A stretch of DNA of 64,000 nt from Bacteroides salyersiae WAL 10018 = DSM 18765 = JCM 12988 (GTDB lineage Bacteria > Bacteroidota > Bacteroidia > Bacteroidales > Bacteroidaceae): NCBI RefSeq assembly GCF_000381365.1, contig NZ_KB905466.1, forward strand, positions 246,744-310,743, written 5' to 3'. Shown piece after piece: positions 42,213 through 51,232 of the stretch. A model generated the notes under the pieces. That model was not told where the DNA came from. It made no database searches and saw only the letters and a program-made list of their open reading frames with translations. Each line of letters starts with the position of its first letter. Positions within the stretch are counted from its first letter, which is position 1. Made by a program: the position numbers and the translations under genes.

Positions 42213-42767
42213 ATGAAAGAAGAAATCATTATAGCAGGCTTCGGTGGACAGGGTGTACTGTCTATGGGCAAGATTTTAGCATACTCAGGATTGATGGAAG
42301 GTAAAGAGGTTACCTGGATGCCGGCTTACGGACCAGAGCAACGTGGAGGTACGGCCAATGTTACCGTTATCGTAAGCGATGAAAAAATATCTTCACCCAT
42401 CCTCAGTAAGTACGACACCGCCATCATCTTAAATCAGCCGTCACTCGAAAAGTTTGAAAGCCGCATTAAACCCGGAGGCATACTTATCTATGACGGATAT
42501 GGAATTATCAACCCACCCACGCGCAAGGATATCAAAGTATATCGTATCGATGCGATGGATGCAGCCAATGAAATGAAAAATGCCAAAGCATTCAACATGA
42601 TTGTGTTGGGTGGATTATTAAAACTCCGCCCTATCGTAACATTGGAAAATGTCATCAAAGGCTTAAAAAAGACACTTCCCGAACGCCATCACCACTTGAT
42701 ACCGATGAACGAAGAGGCCATCAAAAAAGGGATGGAACTGATAAAAGAGTTGAAAATTGAAAGTTGA
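42213..42767 (+). CDS. 2-oxoacid:ferredoxin oxidoreductase, gamma subunit
   Basis: This 184-residue subunit completes the 2-oxoacid:ferredoxin oxidoreductase. The start MKEEIIIAGFGGQGVLSMGK is the family signature, followed by the conserved PAYGPEQRGGTANVTVIVSD (about 41-60). I chose the ATG at 42213 because an upstream in-frame extension only translates the repeat arm. The last six residues (ELKIES) and the TGA stop are encoded by the GTTGAAAG-type repeat that begins at 42747. Confidence 0.93.
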   Translation: MKEEIIIAGFGGQGVLSMGKILAYSGLMEGKEVTWMPAYGPEQRGGTANVTVIVSDEKISSPILSKYDTAIILNQPSLEKFESRIKPGGILIYDGYGIINPPTRKDIKVYRIDAMDAANEMKNAKAFNMIVLGGLLKLRPIVTLENVIKGLKKTLPERHHHLIPMNEEAIKKGMELIKELKIES

Positions 42768-42923
42768 AAGTTGAAAGCTTATTCAGTTGAAAGTTGAAAA
42801 TTTGGAAGAAATAGAGAGTTGAAAGCTTATTCAGTTGAAAGTTGAGAGTTAAAAGTTAAAAGTTACTATGCAGCATCACAGCGCAGCCAACTTTCAACTT
42901 TCAACTTTCAACTTTCAACTTTT
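42747..42923. repeat. Inverted-arm repeat element, GTTGAAAG type, with core
   Basis: Long left arm 42747-42864 with an internal duplication (GTTGAAAGCTTATTCA occurs at about 42771 and again at about 42819), core 42865-42888, right arm 42888-42923 (TCAACTT units). The core shares ACAGCGCAGCC and the flanking GCAT with the core at 23528. The arm supplies the C-terminal codons and stop of the upstream gene. Confidence 0.85.
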
Positions 42924-42929
42924 TAGTAC

Positions 42930-42937
42930 TATCTTTG
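42930..42937 (+). promoter_or_regulatory. -7 element of the porin gene, nearly leaderless
   Basis: TATCTTTG fits TAnnTTTG and ends nine bases before the ATG at 42947, so the transcript would have a leader of only a few bases. The -33 region lies in the repeat arm. Confidence 0.55.
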
Positions 42938-42946
42938 CGCCCAATT

Positions 42947-45016
42947 ATGAGACGATTCCTACTTACATATATATTACTTGCCATTGTAGGTCAGTTGGCT
43001 ATCCAAGCGCAAGTCAACCCTAATAATCCGTATGACGACCGGATAGATGAATTCGGTAATATCGTAGATCAATACGGCAATCAGATTGATCCTGCCATGC
43101 GTCCGCAAAACCCGGATAGTAGCAATGTAGAAATACAAGGACTCCCCCCCAAGCTCTACATGTGGCACATCAGTGAAAATCTGGGAACTGTAACCCGTAC
43201 ACCTGCCGATACATTACGTCTAAACTTCCAGAATACCAATCTTACGGAAGGAATGACAGGGCACTATAATTATCTGTCCAATATGGGTGCCCCGCGTATA
43301 TCCCGTATCTTTTTTGACCGTGACGCTACCCAGGAGCCGACTATCTTCATGCAGCCCTACTCCTTTTTCTTTATACGGCCGAACGAATTCAATTTCACCA
43401 ACAGTAACGTTCCCTACACCAATCTGACATACTATAAAGCCGGTAGTAAAGTAAATGGTGAAGAACGTTTCAAAGCATATTTCTCAGTCAACGCAAATAA
43501 GCAGTTGGCTTTCGGTTTCAATATCGATTACTTATACGGACGAGGATATTACAACCATTCGAGTACCTCCTTTTTTAATGCCGCTCCTTTCATCAGCTAT
43601 ATGGGAGAGCGATATGAAGGAACACTGTTATACAGCTATAACTATCTGAAAAACAACGAGAATGGAGGAATCACGGACGACAACTACGTCAAAGATCCCG
43701 AAGCCGTATCCGGTGGGCAGCAAAGTTATGAGTCGATCAATATGCCAACGGTTATGAGTACGGCTACTTCCCGAAATTCAGATAGCTATGTTTTTCTGGC
43801 ACAACGTTATAAGTTAGGTTTTCACCGCGATCTGCCACAAGAAGAAAACGACACGTTGCCACCTGTGCAGGAGTTTGTCCCCGTCACCAGCTTCATCCAT
43901 ACGATGCAGGTAGAATGGAGCAAGCATAAGTTTACTTCAGAAGACCAGTTGAAAGACTATTATCAAAATACATACATCAAGCCGGGCGTCCCTTATATCG
44001 TCGACGATTCCACCTCCTATATAGGAGTAAAAAACACATTGGGAATTTCCCTTCTCGAAGGTTTCAATAAATACGCCAAAGCCGGACTGACCGGTTTTAT
44101 CTCACATAAATTAAGTAAATACGAACTGATGAATAAAGACTCGGTCAGCATAGATCGCTATACCGAGAATGAAGTCTTTGTAGGCGGTGAATTATCTAAA
44201 CGGCAGGGCAGCATCCTTCATTATCATGCCATTGGCGAAGTGGGATTATTGGGAAAAGCCATCGGACAGTTTAATGTAAAAGGCGACCTCGATCTGAATT
44301 TCCGTTTGGGAAAAGACACGGTCAGTTTGATAGCACGCGCAACGGTAAGTAATACATTACCCTCATTTTATATGCGACATTACCACTCCAAGCATTTCTA
44401 TTGGGATGATGATAATATGGATAAAGAATTCCGTACACGCATAGAAGGCGAACTGAACATCGAACATTGGAAAACAAACTTGAAAGCCGGTGTAGAAAAC
44501 ATTAAAAACTACACTTATTTCAACCAACAAGCCCTTCCGGAACAATTCGGAGGCAACATCCAAGTACTTTCGGCCACATTATCCCAAGACTTCAAACTTG
44601 GAATTCTTCATCTGGACAATGAAGTTACCTGGCAAAAATCGAGTAACAGCACAATCTTACCCTTACCGGATCTCTCGTTATACCACAACCTGTATATAGA
44701 TTTCAAACTGGCGAAAAAAGTACTGAGTGTTCAATTGGGTGCTGATGCACGTTACTTTACCAAATACCATGCACCGGCTTATATGCCTGCTACGGGACAG
44801 TTCCACCTACAGCCAACCAATGATCAAGTGGAGATAGGCGGCTATCCCATTGTCAATGTATATGCCAATCTTCATCTGAAACGGACACGTTTCTTCGTTA
44901 TGATGTATCACGTAAACGATGGATTGATCAATCGTCCGAATGCATTCTATGCACCTCACTATCCCATCAATCCCCGACTGCTGAAATTTGGTGTATCCTG
45001 GAATTTCTATGATTAA
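42947..45016 (+). CDS. Putative outer membrane porin (Porin_10-like)
   Basis: This 689-residue protein has a signal peptide (MRRFLLTYILLAIVGQLAIQ) and a long beta-rich body with alternating aromatic residues ending in an aromatic C-terminus (RLLKFGVSWNFYD), typical of outer membrane barrels. The layout matches the putative porins of the Bacteroidetes Porin_10 group, found in most genomes of the phylum. The N-terminal DEFGNIVDQYGNQI is also typical. I chose the ATG at 42947 because the upstream in-frame TTG is part of the -7 element. The next gene begins 15 bases on. Confidence 0.85.
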   Translation: MRRFLLTYILLAIVGQLAIQAQVNPNNPYDDRIDEFGNIVDQYGNQIDPAMRPQNPDSSNVEIQGLPPKLYMWHISENLGTVTRTPADTLRLNFQNTNLTEGMTGHYNYLSNMGAPRISRIFFDRDATQEPTIFMQPYSFFFIRPNEFNFTNSNVPYTNLTYYKAGSKVNGEERFKAYFSVNANKQLAFGFNIDYLYGRGYYNHSSTSFFNAAPFISYMGERYEGTLLYSYNYLKNNENGGITDDNYVKDPEAVSGGQQSYESINMPTVMSTATSRNSDSYVFLAQRYKLGFHRDLPQEENDTLPPVQEFVPVTSFIHTMQVEWSKHKFTSEDQLKDYYQNTYIKPGVPYIVDDSTSYIGVKNTLGISLLEGFNKYAKAGLTGFISHKLSKYELMNKDSVSIDRYTENEVFVGGELSKRQGSILHYHAIGEVGLLGKAIGQFNVKGDLDLNFRLGKDTVSLIARATVSNTLPSFYMRHYHSKHFYWDDDNMDKEFRTRIEGELNIEHWKTNLKAGVENIKNYTYFNQQALPEQFGGNIQVLSATLSQDFKLGILHLDNEVTWQKSSNSTILPLPDLSLYHNLYIDFKLAKKVLSVQLGADARYFTKYHAPAYMPATGQFHLQPTNDQVEIGGYPIVNVYANLHLKRTRFFVMMYHVNDGLINRPNAFYAPHYPINPRLLKFGVSWNFYD

Positions 45017-45031
45017 TCCTACCATGCATCT

Positions 45032-45862
45032 ATGAAGCCCATCCAAAGGAAATATCTGAAATATCTGCTTATTGCCATCGTCTGCTTCCTCGTATTTGCT
45101 TTCTGGCCTCAAAGAAAGGAAAAGGAAGAAGGACATCCGCGCGATTATGCGGAAATAGCGGCAGACGGTATTCTCCGCGCGGCAACAGAATACAATTCCA
45201 TCAGCTTCTTCGTTGACGGCGATACGGTGAGCGGATTCCACTATGAACTGATAGAAGCCTTTGCCCGTGATAAAGGAATTCAGGCACAAGTCTCTCCAGT
45301 GATGAGTTTTGACCAACGTCTGAAAGGACTTGAAACCGGTAAATACGATGTAATAGCATATGGCATTCCAGCCACCAGCGAATTGAAAGACTCGCTGCTC
45401 CTCACCTCGCCCATAATCCTAAGTAAACAGGTATTGGTGCAGCGAAAAGCAACGTCCGAAAACGATTCACTCTTTATCAGAAACCAACTCGATCTGGCAG
45501 GACGAACCTTGCATGTCGTAAAAGCCTCTCCATCCATCCTTCGTATCCGTAATTTGGGAGACGAGATCGGGGATACGATTTATATCAGTGAAATAGAAAA
45601 GTACGGTTCGGAACAACTGATTGCAATGGTAGCTCATGGAGACATCGATTACGCCGTCTGCGACGAGAGCATTGCACAAGCGGCCATAGATTCACTGCCC
45701 CAACTGGATATCAGTACAGACATCAGTTTCACGCAATTTTACTCTTGGGGGGTAAGCAAGCAATCGCCTGTCCTGCTGGATAGCCTGAACACATGGCTTA
45801 CAAGCTTCCGCCAAGGAAAAGAGTATAAAGAAATATTGCATAAATATTATCCTGTTAAGTAG
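45032..45862 (+). CDS. Membrane-anchored periplasmic substrate-binding protein (SBP_bac_3-like)
   Basis: This 276-residue protein has an N-terminal anchor (YLKYLLIAIVCFLVFAFW) and a type 2 periplasmic binding fold: SFFVDGDTVSGFHYELIEAF near residue 53, then GLETGKYDVIAYGIPATSE near 96 and the final KEYKEILHKYYPVK. It resembles the ligand-binding half of MltF-like proteins, but no lytic transglycosylase domain follows. The ligand is unknown. The last two codons and stop (GTT AAG TAG) are already part of the following repeat array. Confidence 0.82.
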   Translation: MKPIQRKYLKYLLIAIVCFLVFAFWPQRKEKEEGHPRDYAEIAADGILRAATEYNSISFFVDGDTVSGFHYELIEAFARDKGIQAQVSPVMSFDQRLKGLETGKYDVIAYGIPATSELKDSLLLTSPIILSKQVLVQRKATSENDSLFIRNQLDLAGRTLHVVKASPSILRIRNLGDEIGDTIYISEIEKYGSEQLIAMVAHGDIDYAVCDESIAQAAIDSLPQLDISTDISFTQFYSWGVSKQSPVLLDSLNTWLTSFRQGKEYKEILHKYYPVK

Positions 45863-46048
45863 AGAGTAGTTTAGTAGTAAGTAGTTAAGTAGTAAGTAGT
45901 TAAGTAGTAAGTAGTTAAGTAGTAAGTAGTAAGTAGTTAAGTAGTAAGTAGTAAGTAGTAAGTAGTTAAGTAGTAGTAAGTAGTTAAGTAGTAAAGTAGT
46001 AAGTAGTTAAGTAGTAAGTAGGAATGACTTGCGTGATGTGTTTCTCTT
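45853..46048. repeat. TTAAGTAG-type repeat arm with core, right arm missing
   Basis: About 165 bases of TTAAGTAG/TAAGTAG units, then the core at 46022-46048 with AATGACTTGC, an extra G and TGATGTGTTTCTCTT, matching the core at 34097. No inverted right arm follows, so the element appears truncated. It supplies the stop codon of the upstream gene. Confidence 0.85.
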
Positions 46049-46142
46049 AATGACATACTATTGGACATGAATTATTCAGACTAAAATCAAAAGTACAAGT
46101 GTTTCGGTCAAAAACAGCACATTTATAAAAAGCGAAAAGCCC

Positions 46143-46150
46143 TATTTTTG
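46143..46150 (+). promoter_or_regulatory. Candidate -7 element of the GH106-like gene
   Basis: TATTTTTG fits TAnnTTTG, 19 bases upstream of the ATG at 46170. Confidence 0.5.
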
Positions 46151-46169
46151 CCAATATTAAATTCTGAAT

Positions 46170-49100
46170 ATGAAAGACCGGATGATCATGAAAAAGATTT
46201 GCCTTATCAGTTTACTTTTTATTCTATATGGCTGTGCCCACACCAATCCCCATCGCCAATCAACCCTGTCCGATGCCTTGTATGGTTTCGAAAATATACA
46301 AGATTCAGCCCGCACGAAGGTATGGTGGTTTCATGGAGAAACAGAAACTACCCGGGAAGGAATTACTGCCGACCTAAAAGCCTTTCGAAAAGCGGGTGTC
46401 GGTGGGGTCGTCTTCTATGATCAGGTACACTTAAAAAAGCCTGTGGCATTGGATGCCTTTTCCGATGAATGGTGGGCGATGCTCTATTATGCAGCCCGGG
46501 AAGCTGAAAGATTGGGGTTAACTTTTGAAACGCATATCTCCAACGGCTTCGTAGCAGGAGGTCCATGGATCACAAAAGAGTTAGGCATGCAGATGCTGAC
46601 AGCATCCGATACACTGATTCAAGGCGGAAAAAACTTTTCGGGCAATCTCCCTCTTCCCGCAAATGCAAACGATTATTATCGTGATGTAGCCGTATTGGCA
46701 TTCCCGGTTTCACGCGAGCAATGGTTAACCAGCGATGACATCAAGCCAACAGTAACATCAAACCTGACCGAGCTTCCGGCAGCCGACCTCTTTTCCTCCA
46801 ATGCCCCAGCAGTAGAGATACCGGCTCAACCCTCCGGAAAATCCGTTTTCGTAAACCTCGATTTCCATAAAGATTTTACAGCCCGTAGCATCACCTACCA
46901 AGTACACCCCAGAGGAAAAGCAACCACAAGCGCCACTAATGTCCCCGCCCCTCCGGGAGATACGTTCGTAGGAACCGGTTACCGGGTATTACCGGATTTG
47001 GGTAGTCTGGAGGTGTCGGATGACGGTATTCATTATACCACGGTATGTGCACTGAAACCCATCTACAGAGCCCACTCCCAGTGGAAACAAAAAACAATCG
47101 CATTTCCTCCCGCTACCGGACGATATTTTCGTCTGAACTTACACGATTGGTACATGGAAGACGACCGACGCCCCGGTATGCAATTAGGAAATGTCACCTT
47201 GTCTCCACAAGCAAAAGCCGACCAATGGGAAGAAAAGAACGGACTTTTTTCCGAATATATCGAAAAGGACAACACTCCGGCTTATAAAACCGATGAAACG
47301 ATACGCCCGGACCGGATAACGGACCTCAGCCACTTGTTGAAACCGGACGGATCCATCTCTTGGGATGTACCCGCAGGTGACTGGGTAATCATGCGGTTTG
47401 TGCATGTTCCTACAGGAAGTAAAACGAAACACGGGCGTCCTAATCTGATGGGACTGGAATGTGACAAAATGTCCTCTTTGGCGGCCACCGTACAGTGGAA
47501 CAACTATTTCAAGGTCATATCAGATTCATTGGCCAAACATCATTTGCCGCTACATGGCATGGCTATGGATAGCCATGAAGCCGGCTCGCAAAATTGGACT
47601 CCGGGATTTGACAAAGAATTCCATAAAAGACGGGGATATGATCTAAAACATCTTCTACCAGCCATGATGGGGCACATAATCGGCACATCCGAAGAGACCA
47701 ATGGAATATTATATGATGTCCGTCGCACCATAGCCGATCTGATTGCAGACAATTATTACGGGACACTAAATAAGCTCTGCCAAGAATCCGGTGTCAATTT
47801 TACAGCACAGGCCACCGGAAATGCACTTTGCATCGTAGCCGACCCTATCCAGGCAAAAGGAAAAGTAGACATTCCTCAAGGAGAATTCTGGGCCATACAT
47901 CCGGATGGTAATTATGACATCAAGGAATCCTCCTCCGCAGCACATCTCTATGGTAAAAAAACAGCTTCTGCAGAAGCCTTCACGGATGCAAAGTTCAGCC
48001 ACTCACTCGCCTATCTTAAAACATTGGCAGACTACGCTTATTGTTACGGCATCAATGAATTCGTCGTGTGTGCATCAGCTTATCAACCCTGGCTGGATAA
48101 AATTCCCGGAAACACAGGAGGAGGCCGTCACTATTGTCTGAACAGAAACAATACCTTTTGGGATTTCAGCAAACCTTTCTGGGATTATCAGGCACGTTGC
48201 GCCTATATCATGAGACAGGGGATGCCATTGATAGACCTCTGTGTCTATCTGGGAGAAAATGCCCCTGTGAAAATTCTCACACACCGTTTGCCCGATATCC
48301 CCGGTGGCTTCGACTTTGATGCTTTCACTTCGGACGCCCTGTTTACGAGAATGTCGGCAAAAAACGGACAAATCGCATTACCGGATGGTATGAGTTACCG
48401 AATGATGATCCTTCCCGGAAATGGAGAAATCACTTTAGAAGCATTAAAGAAAATTGCGGATTTAGTCAATCAAGGAATATCGGTATATGGCACAAAAGCC
48501 AGATATTCAGAAACATTTGCAGACATCGGCAAGAAAAAAGAATACGAAGCGTTGGCCCATAAACTATGGGGAAAAGAAACACCTTCGTCCGGATATCGGC
48601 ATTATGGTAAGGGAACTGTATACTGGGGAATGCCTTTGGAAGAAGCCGTCTATCAAGCAGGTCTACAACCCGACATTAAAATGGAGCATGCTTCTATCAA
48701 ACAGGAAAAAGTGTGGTTTGCACATCGCCAACTAAAAGATGCGGACGTCTATTTCTTAAACAATCACAAAGATACGGCAGTCGACGATATATTCACCTTC
48801 CGTTCATCAGGCAAAATTGCCGAATTATGGAATCCCATGTCCGGCCAAAGATATACCCTGCCCACAAGTAGCGACAGACAAGGACATATCTCTGTTCGTT
48901 TGAAAATGGCCGCCTGGGAGTCCTATTTTCTGACACTATCAGATACCGGTTCCGGAAACCTTCCCCTTCTTCATTGGGACCGGCAGGAAACCGTAACTCC
49001 GGTTAGCGACGATTGGAGTATATACTTCGACCCGGCTATGGGCGGACCGGGAGAAGTAAAATTCGATTCACTATCAGATTGGGCTTTGCACCCCGATCCA

Positions 49101-49469
49101 TCAATAAAATATTATTCCGGTACAGCCCTCTACCGGAAAACACTGAATCTGCAAAAAACAGAAAAAGATGAAAAAACATTATTGCGTTTTTCGGAATTGG
49201 GATCAGTAGCCCGAGTTATCATAAACGGACAAGATATGGGTATCGTATGGTGTTCTCCCTGGGAAATAGATGTCACAAATGCTATCCATGACGGAGAAAA
49301 TGAATTGGAAATCCATGTGGCCAATTCATTAATGAACAGAATGATTCTCGATTCTCAACTACCGGTTGAAAAACGCATTACCTATTCATATCCGGAGATA
49401 GCTTCTCCGAAAGACGCGCTAATACCGTCGGGCATCATCAAAGGAGTAGATATTATTTACAAAAAATGA
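46170..49469 (+). CDS. GH106-like glycoside hydrolase lipoprotein (alpha-L-rhamnosidase type)
   Basis: This 1099-residue protein has a lipoprotein signal (KICLISLLFILYGC). The opening catalytic-domain segment VWWFHGETETTREGITADLK and then LGLTFETHISNGFVAGGPWI follow the pattern of GH106 alpha-L-rhamnosidases, and the C-terminal galactose-binding-like part (RFSELGSVARVIINGQDMG ... ENELEIHVANSLMNRMI) is also usual there. Activity on rhamnose-containing glycans is likely but not proven; many such proteins are unassigned. The ATG at 46188 (MKKICLIS) would give a more typical signal peptide. It stands without SusC/SusD genes. Confidence 0.82.
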   Translation: MKDRMIMKKICLISLLFILYGCAHTNPHRQSTLSDALYGFENIQDSARTKVWWFHGETETTREGITADLKAFRKAGVGGVVFYDQVHLKKPVALDAFSDEWWAMLYYAAREAERLGLTFETHISNGFVAGGPWITKELGMQMLTASDTLIQGGKNFSGNLPLPANANDYYRDVAVLAFPVSREQWLTSDDIKPTVTSNLTELPAADLFSSNAPAVEIPAQPSGKSVFVNLDFHKDFTARSITYQVHPRGKATTSATNVPAPPGDTFVGTGYRVLPDLGSLEVSDDGIHYTTVCALKPIYRAHSQWKQKTIAFPPATGRYFRLNLHDWYMEDDRRPGMQLGNVTLSPQAKADQWEEKNGLFSEYIEKDNTPAYKTDETIRPDRITDLSHLLKPDGSISWDVPAGDWVIMRFVHVPTGSKTKHGRPNLMGLECDKMSSLAATVQWNNYFKVISDSLAKHHLPLHGMAMDSHEAGSQNWTPGFDKEFHKRRGYDLKHLLPAMMGHIIGTSEETNGILYDVRRTIADLIADNYYGTLNKLCQESGVNFTAQATGNALCIVADPIQAKGKVDIPQGEFWAIHPDGNYDIKESSSAAHLYGKKTASAEAFTDAKFSHSLAYLKTLADYAYCYGINEFVVCASAYQPWLDKIPGNTGGGRHYCLNRNNTFWDFSKPFWDYQARCAYIMRQGMPLIDLCVYLGENAPVKILTHRLPDIPGGFDFDAFTSDALFTRMSAKNGQIALPDGMSYRMMILPGNGEITLEALKKIADLVNQGISVYGTKARYSETFADIGKKKEYEALAHKLWGKETPSSGYRHYGKGTVYWGMPLEEAVYQAGLQPDIKMEHASIKQEKVWFAHRQLKDADVYFLNNHKDTAVDDIFTFRSSGKIAELWNPMSGQRYTLPTSSDRQGHISVRLKMAAWESYFLTLSDTGSGNLPLLHWDRQETVTPVSDDWSIYFDPAMGGPGEVKFDSLSDWALHPDPSIKYYSGTALYRKTLNLQKTEKDEKTLLRFSELGSVARVIINGQDMGIVWCSPWEIDVTNAIHDGENELEIHVANSLMNRMILDSQLPVEKRITYSYPEIASPKDALIPSGIIKGVDIIYKK

Positions 49470-49507
49470 ATTGAATAGAAAATAGTCTTAATTTCACTTT
49501 TTATTCT

Positions 49508-49515
49508 TATTTTTG
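49508..49515 (+). promoter_or_regulatory. Candidate -7 element of the Gfo/Idh/MocA gene
   Basis: TATTTTTG fits TAnnTTTG, 25 bases upstream of the ATG at 49541. Confidence 0.5.
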
Positions 49516-49540
49516 TGATTCTTAAAAACAAAATAGGTAT

Positions 49541-50527
49541 ATGAGTGAAAAGATTATTAAGTGGGGCTTCATCGGTTGCGGTGAAGTGACAAAGAAAAAA
49601 AGCGGCCCGGCATTTCAGAAGGTAGAGGGTTCGGAAGTCGTGGCCGTGATGAGCCGTGACGGTGCCAAGGCAAAAGCCTATGCAAAAGAGAGAGGTATCA
49701 AAAAATGGTATGACGATGCCCAAGAGCTTATCGACGATCCGGAAGTAAATGCTATCTACATCGCCACTCCTCCCTCATCACATGCTACCTATGCCATCAT
49801 GGCCATGAAGGCTGGAAAACCGGCTTATATAGAAAAGCCGATGGCCGTTACCTACGAAGAGTGTACGCGTATCAACCGCATCTCGCGTGAAACCGGAGTA
49901 CCTTGTTTTGTGGCATACTACCGCCGTTATCTCCCTTATTTTATCAAGGTAAAAGAATTGGTAGAAGAGGGTGCCATAGGTAACGTGATCAATGTACAGA
50001 TTCGTTTCGCCCAGCCTCCCCGTGATCTGGATTATAACCGGGATAACTTGCCTTGGCGGGTTCAGGCGGATATTGCCGGAGGTGGATATTTCTATGACCT
50101 TGCCCCACACCAGATAGATTTGTTGCAGGAAATGTTCGGCTGTATCCTTGAAGCCAGTGGATATAAAAGCAATCGTGGCGGACTTTATCCGGCAGAAGAT
50201 ACATTGAGCGCTTGTTTCCAGTTCGATAACGGCCTTGTAGGTAGTGGCTCCTGGTGCTTTGTAGCACACGATTCCGCCAAGGAAGACCGCATCGAAATCA
50301 TTGGTGACAAAGGCATGATCTGTTTTTCCGTATTCTCATTCGATCCCATCGCTTTGCATACCGAACGCGGACGCGAAGAATTCTACATTGAAAACCCGGA
50401 ACATGTGCAACAACCGCTCATCCAAGCCGTAGTAGATCACTTATTAGGAAAATCAATCTGTACCTGCGACGGTGAAAGCGCTACGCTGACAAACTGGGTG
50501 ATGGACAAGATATTGGGAAAGATATAA
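49541..50527 (+). CDS. Gfo/Idh/MocA family oxidoreductase
   Basis: This 328-residue NAD(P)-dependent oxidoreductase has the Rossmann motif WGFIGCGEVTKKKSGP near residue 6, then AIYIATPPSSHATYAIMAMK and the catalytic-domain EKPMAVTYEEC (the EKP motif near residue 97). Members act on sugars, inositols or their phosphates; the substrate is not evident. It stands alone after the GH106-like gene with its own promoter, and without a signal peptide it is cytoplasmic. Confidence 0.9.
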   Translation: MSEKIIKWGFIGCGEVTKKKSGPAFQKVEGSEVVAVMSRDGAKAKAYAKERGIKKWYDDAQELIDDPEVNAIYIATPPSSHATYAIMAMKAGKPAYIEKPMAVTYEECTRINRISRETGVPCFVAYYRRYLPYFIKVKELVEEGAIGNVINVQIRFAQPPRDLDYNRDNLPWRVQADIAGGGYFYDLAPHQIDLLQEMFGCILEASGYKSNRGGLYPAEDTLSACFQFDNGLVGSGSWCFVAHDSAKEDRIEIIGDKGMICFSVFSFDPIALHTERGREEFYIENPEHVQQPLIQAVVDHLLGKSICTCDGESATLTNWVMDKILGKI

Positions 50528-50529
50528 AA

Positions 50530-50632
50530 ATTAATGATAAATACATTAGTGATAAGTGATAAGTGTCATGCCGGTATATCGTGCAATCTACTTATCACTA
50601 ATTACTAATTCGCTAATCACCAATTCATTATT
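50530..50632. repeat. Inverted-arm repeat element, GTGATAA type, with core
   Basis: Left arm 50530-50575 (ATTAGTGATAAGTGATAAGTG), core 50576-50590 (starting TCATGCCGG), right arm 50590-50632 (CTTATCACTAATTACTAATTC units). It begins two bases after the oxidoreductase stop. The core is unlike those of the other types. Confidence 0.75.
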
Positions 50633-50710
50633 TCCCCTTTTTCCTCCTTTCTCAAAAAAAGTTCCATTCACATGTCACGTTTTCCCTACCTCTCCGTCTT
50701 ATAGATGTAA

Positions 50711-51232
50711 ATGGAACTCAAACAATTTAAAATAGACGTGCTACCCCTCCGCGATAAGTTATTAAACTATGCGCGGAAATTGACAGAAGATCCCTCCGAT
50801 GCAGAAGATGCAGTGCAGGAAATCATGCTGAAGCTATGGAACATGCGGCAAAAGTTAGATGAATACCAAAGTATCGAAGCTTTGGCTATGACAATGACAC
50901 ATCATCTTTGTATGGATATCTGGCGAGCCAAACGACCGGATTCTCTTTCGCTGGAACAGGTACAAGCCCCCAGCCAGTCAGCCACACCGGAACGGCTACT
51001 CGAAGAGAAAGATGAATTCCGGCTGATGAGAGAAATCATCGACTCGCTGCCTACCCTGCAACGTACCATCATACAGATGAAAGACGTGCAAGAGTACGAA
51101 ACAGAAGAAATAGCCGAGATCACCGGATGCAGTGCCGAAGCCATCCGCAGCAATCTGTCAAGAGCACGGAAAAAAGTGAGAGACATTTACTTGCAAACCA
51201 TTCAAGAAGAAAAAAGGAGAAGAAAGGTATGA
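50711..51232 (+). CDS. ECF-type RNA polymerase sigma factor
   Basis: This 173-residue sigma factor has region 2 at about 15-85 (EDPSDAEDAVQEIMLKLWN and then HHLCMDIWRAKRP) and region 4 at about 110-165 (LPTLQRTIIQMKDVQEYETE and the recognition helix in AEAIRSNLSRARKKVR). It directs polymerase to a limited regulon. Its stop overlaps the start of the next gene (ATGA), which encodes a likely anti-sigma factor. Confidence 0.92.
   Translation: MELKQFKIDVLPLRDKLLNYARKLTEDPSDAEDAVQEIMLKLWNMRQKLDEYQSIEALAMTMTHHLCMDIWRAKRPDSLSLEQVQAPSQSATPERLLEEKDEFRLMREIIDSLPTLQRTIIQMKDVQEYETEEIAEITGCSAEAIRSNLSRARKKVRDIYLQTIQEEKRRRKV

Noticed and set aside
51127-51228. N-terminal extension of the anti-sigma-like protein
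   Set aside because: It overlaps the sigma factor gene in another frame; the ATGA overlap at 51229 is the natural start.
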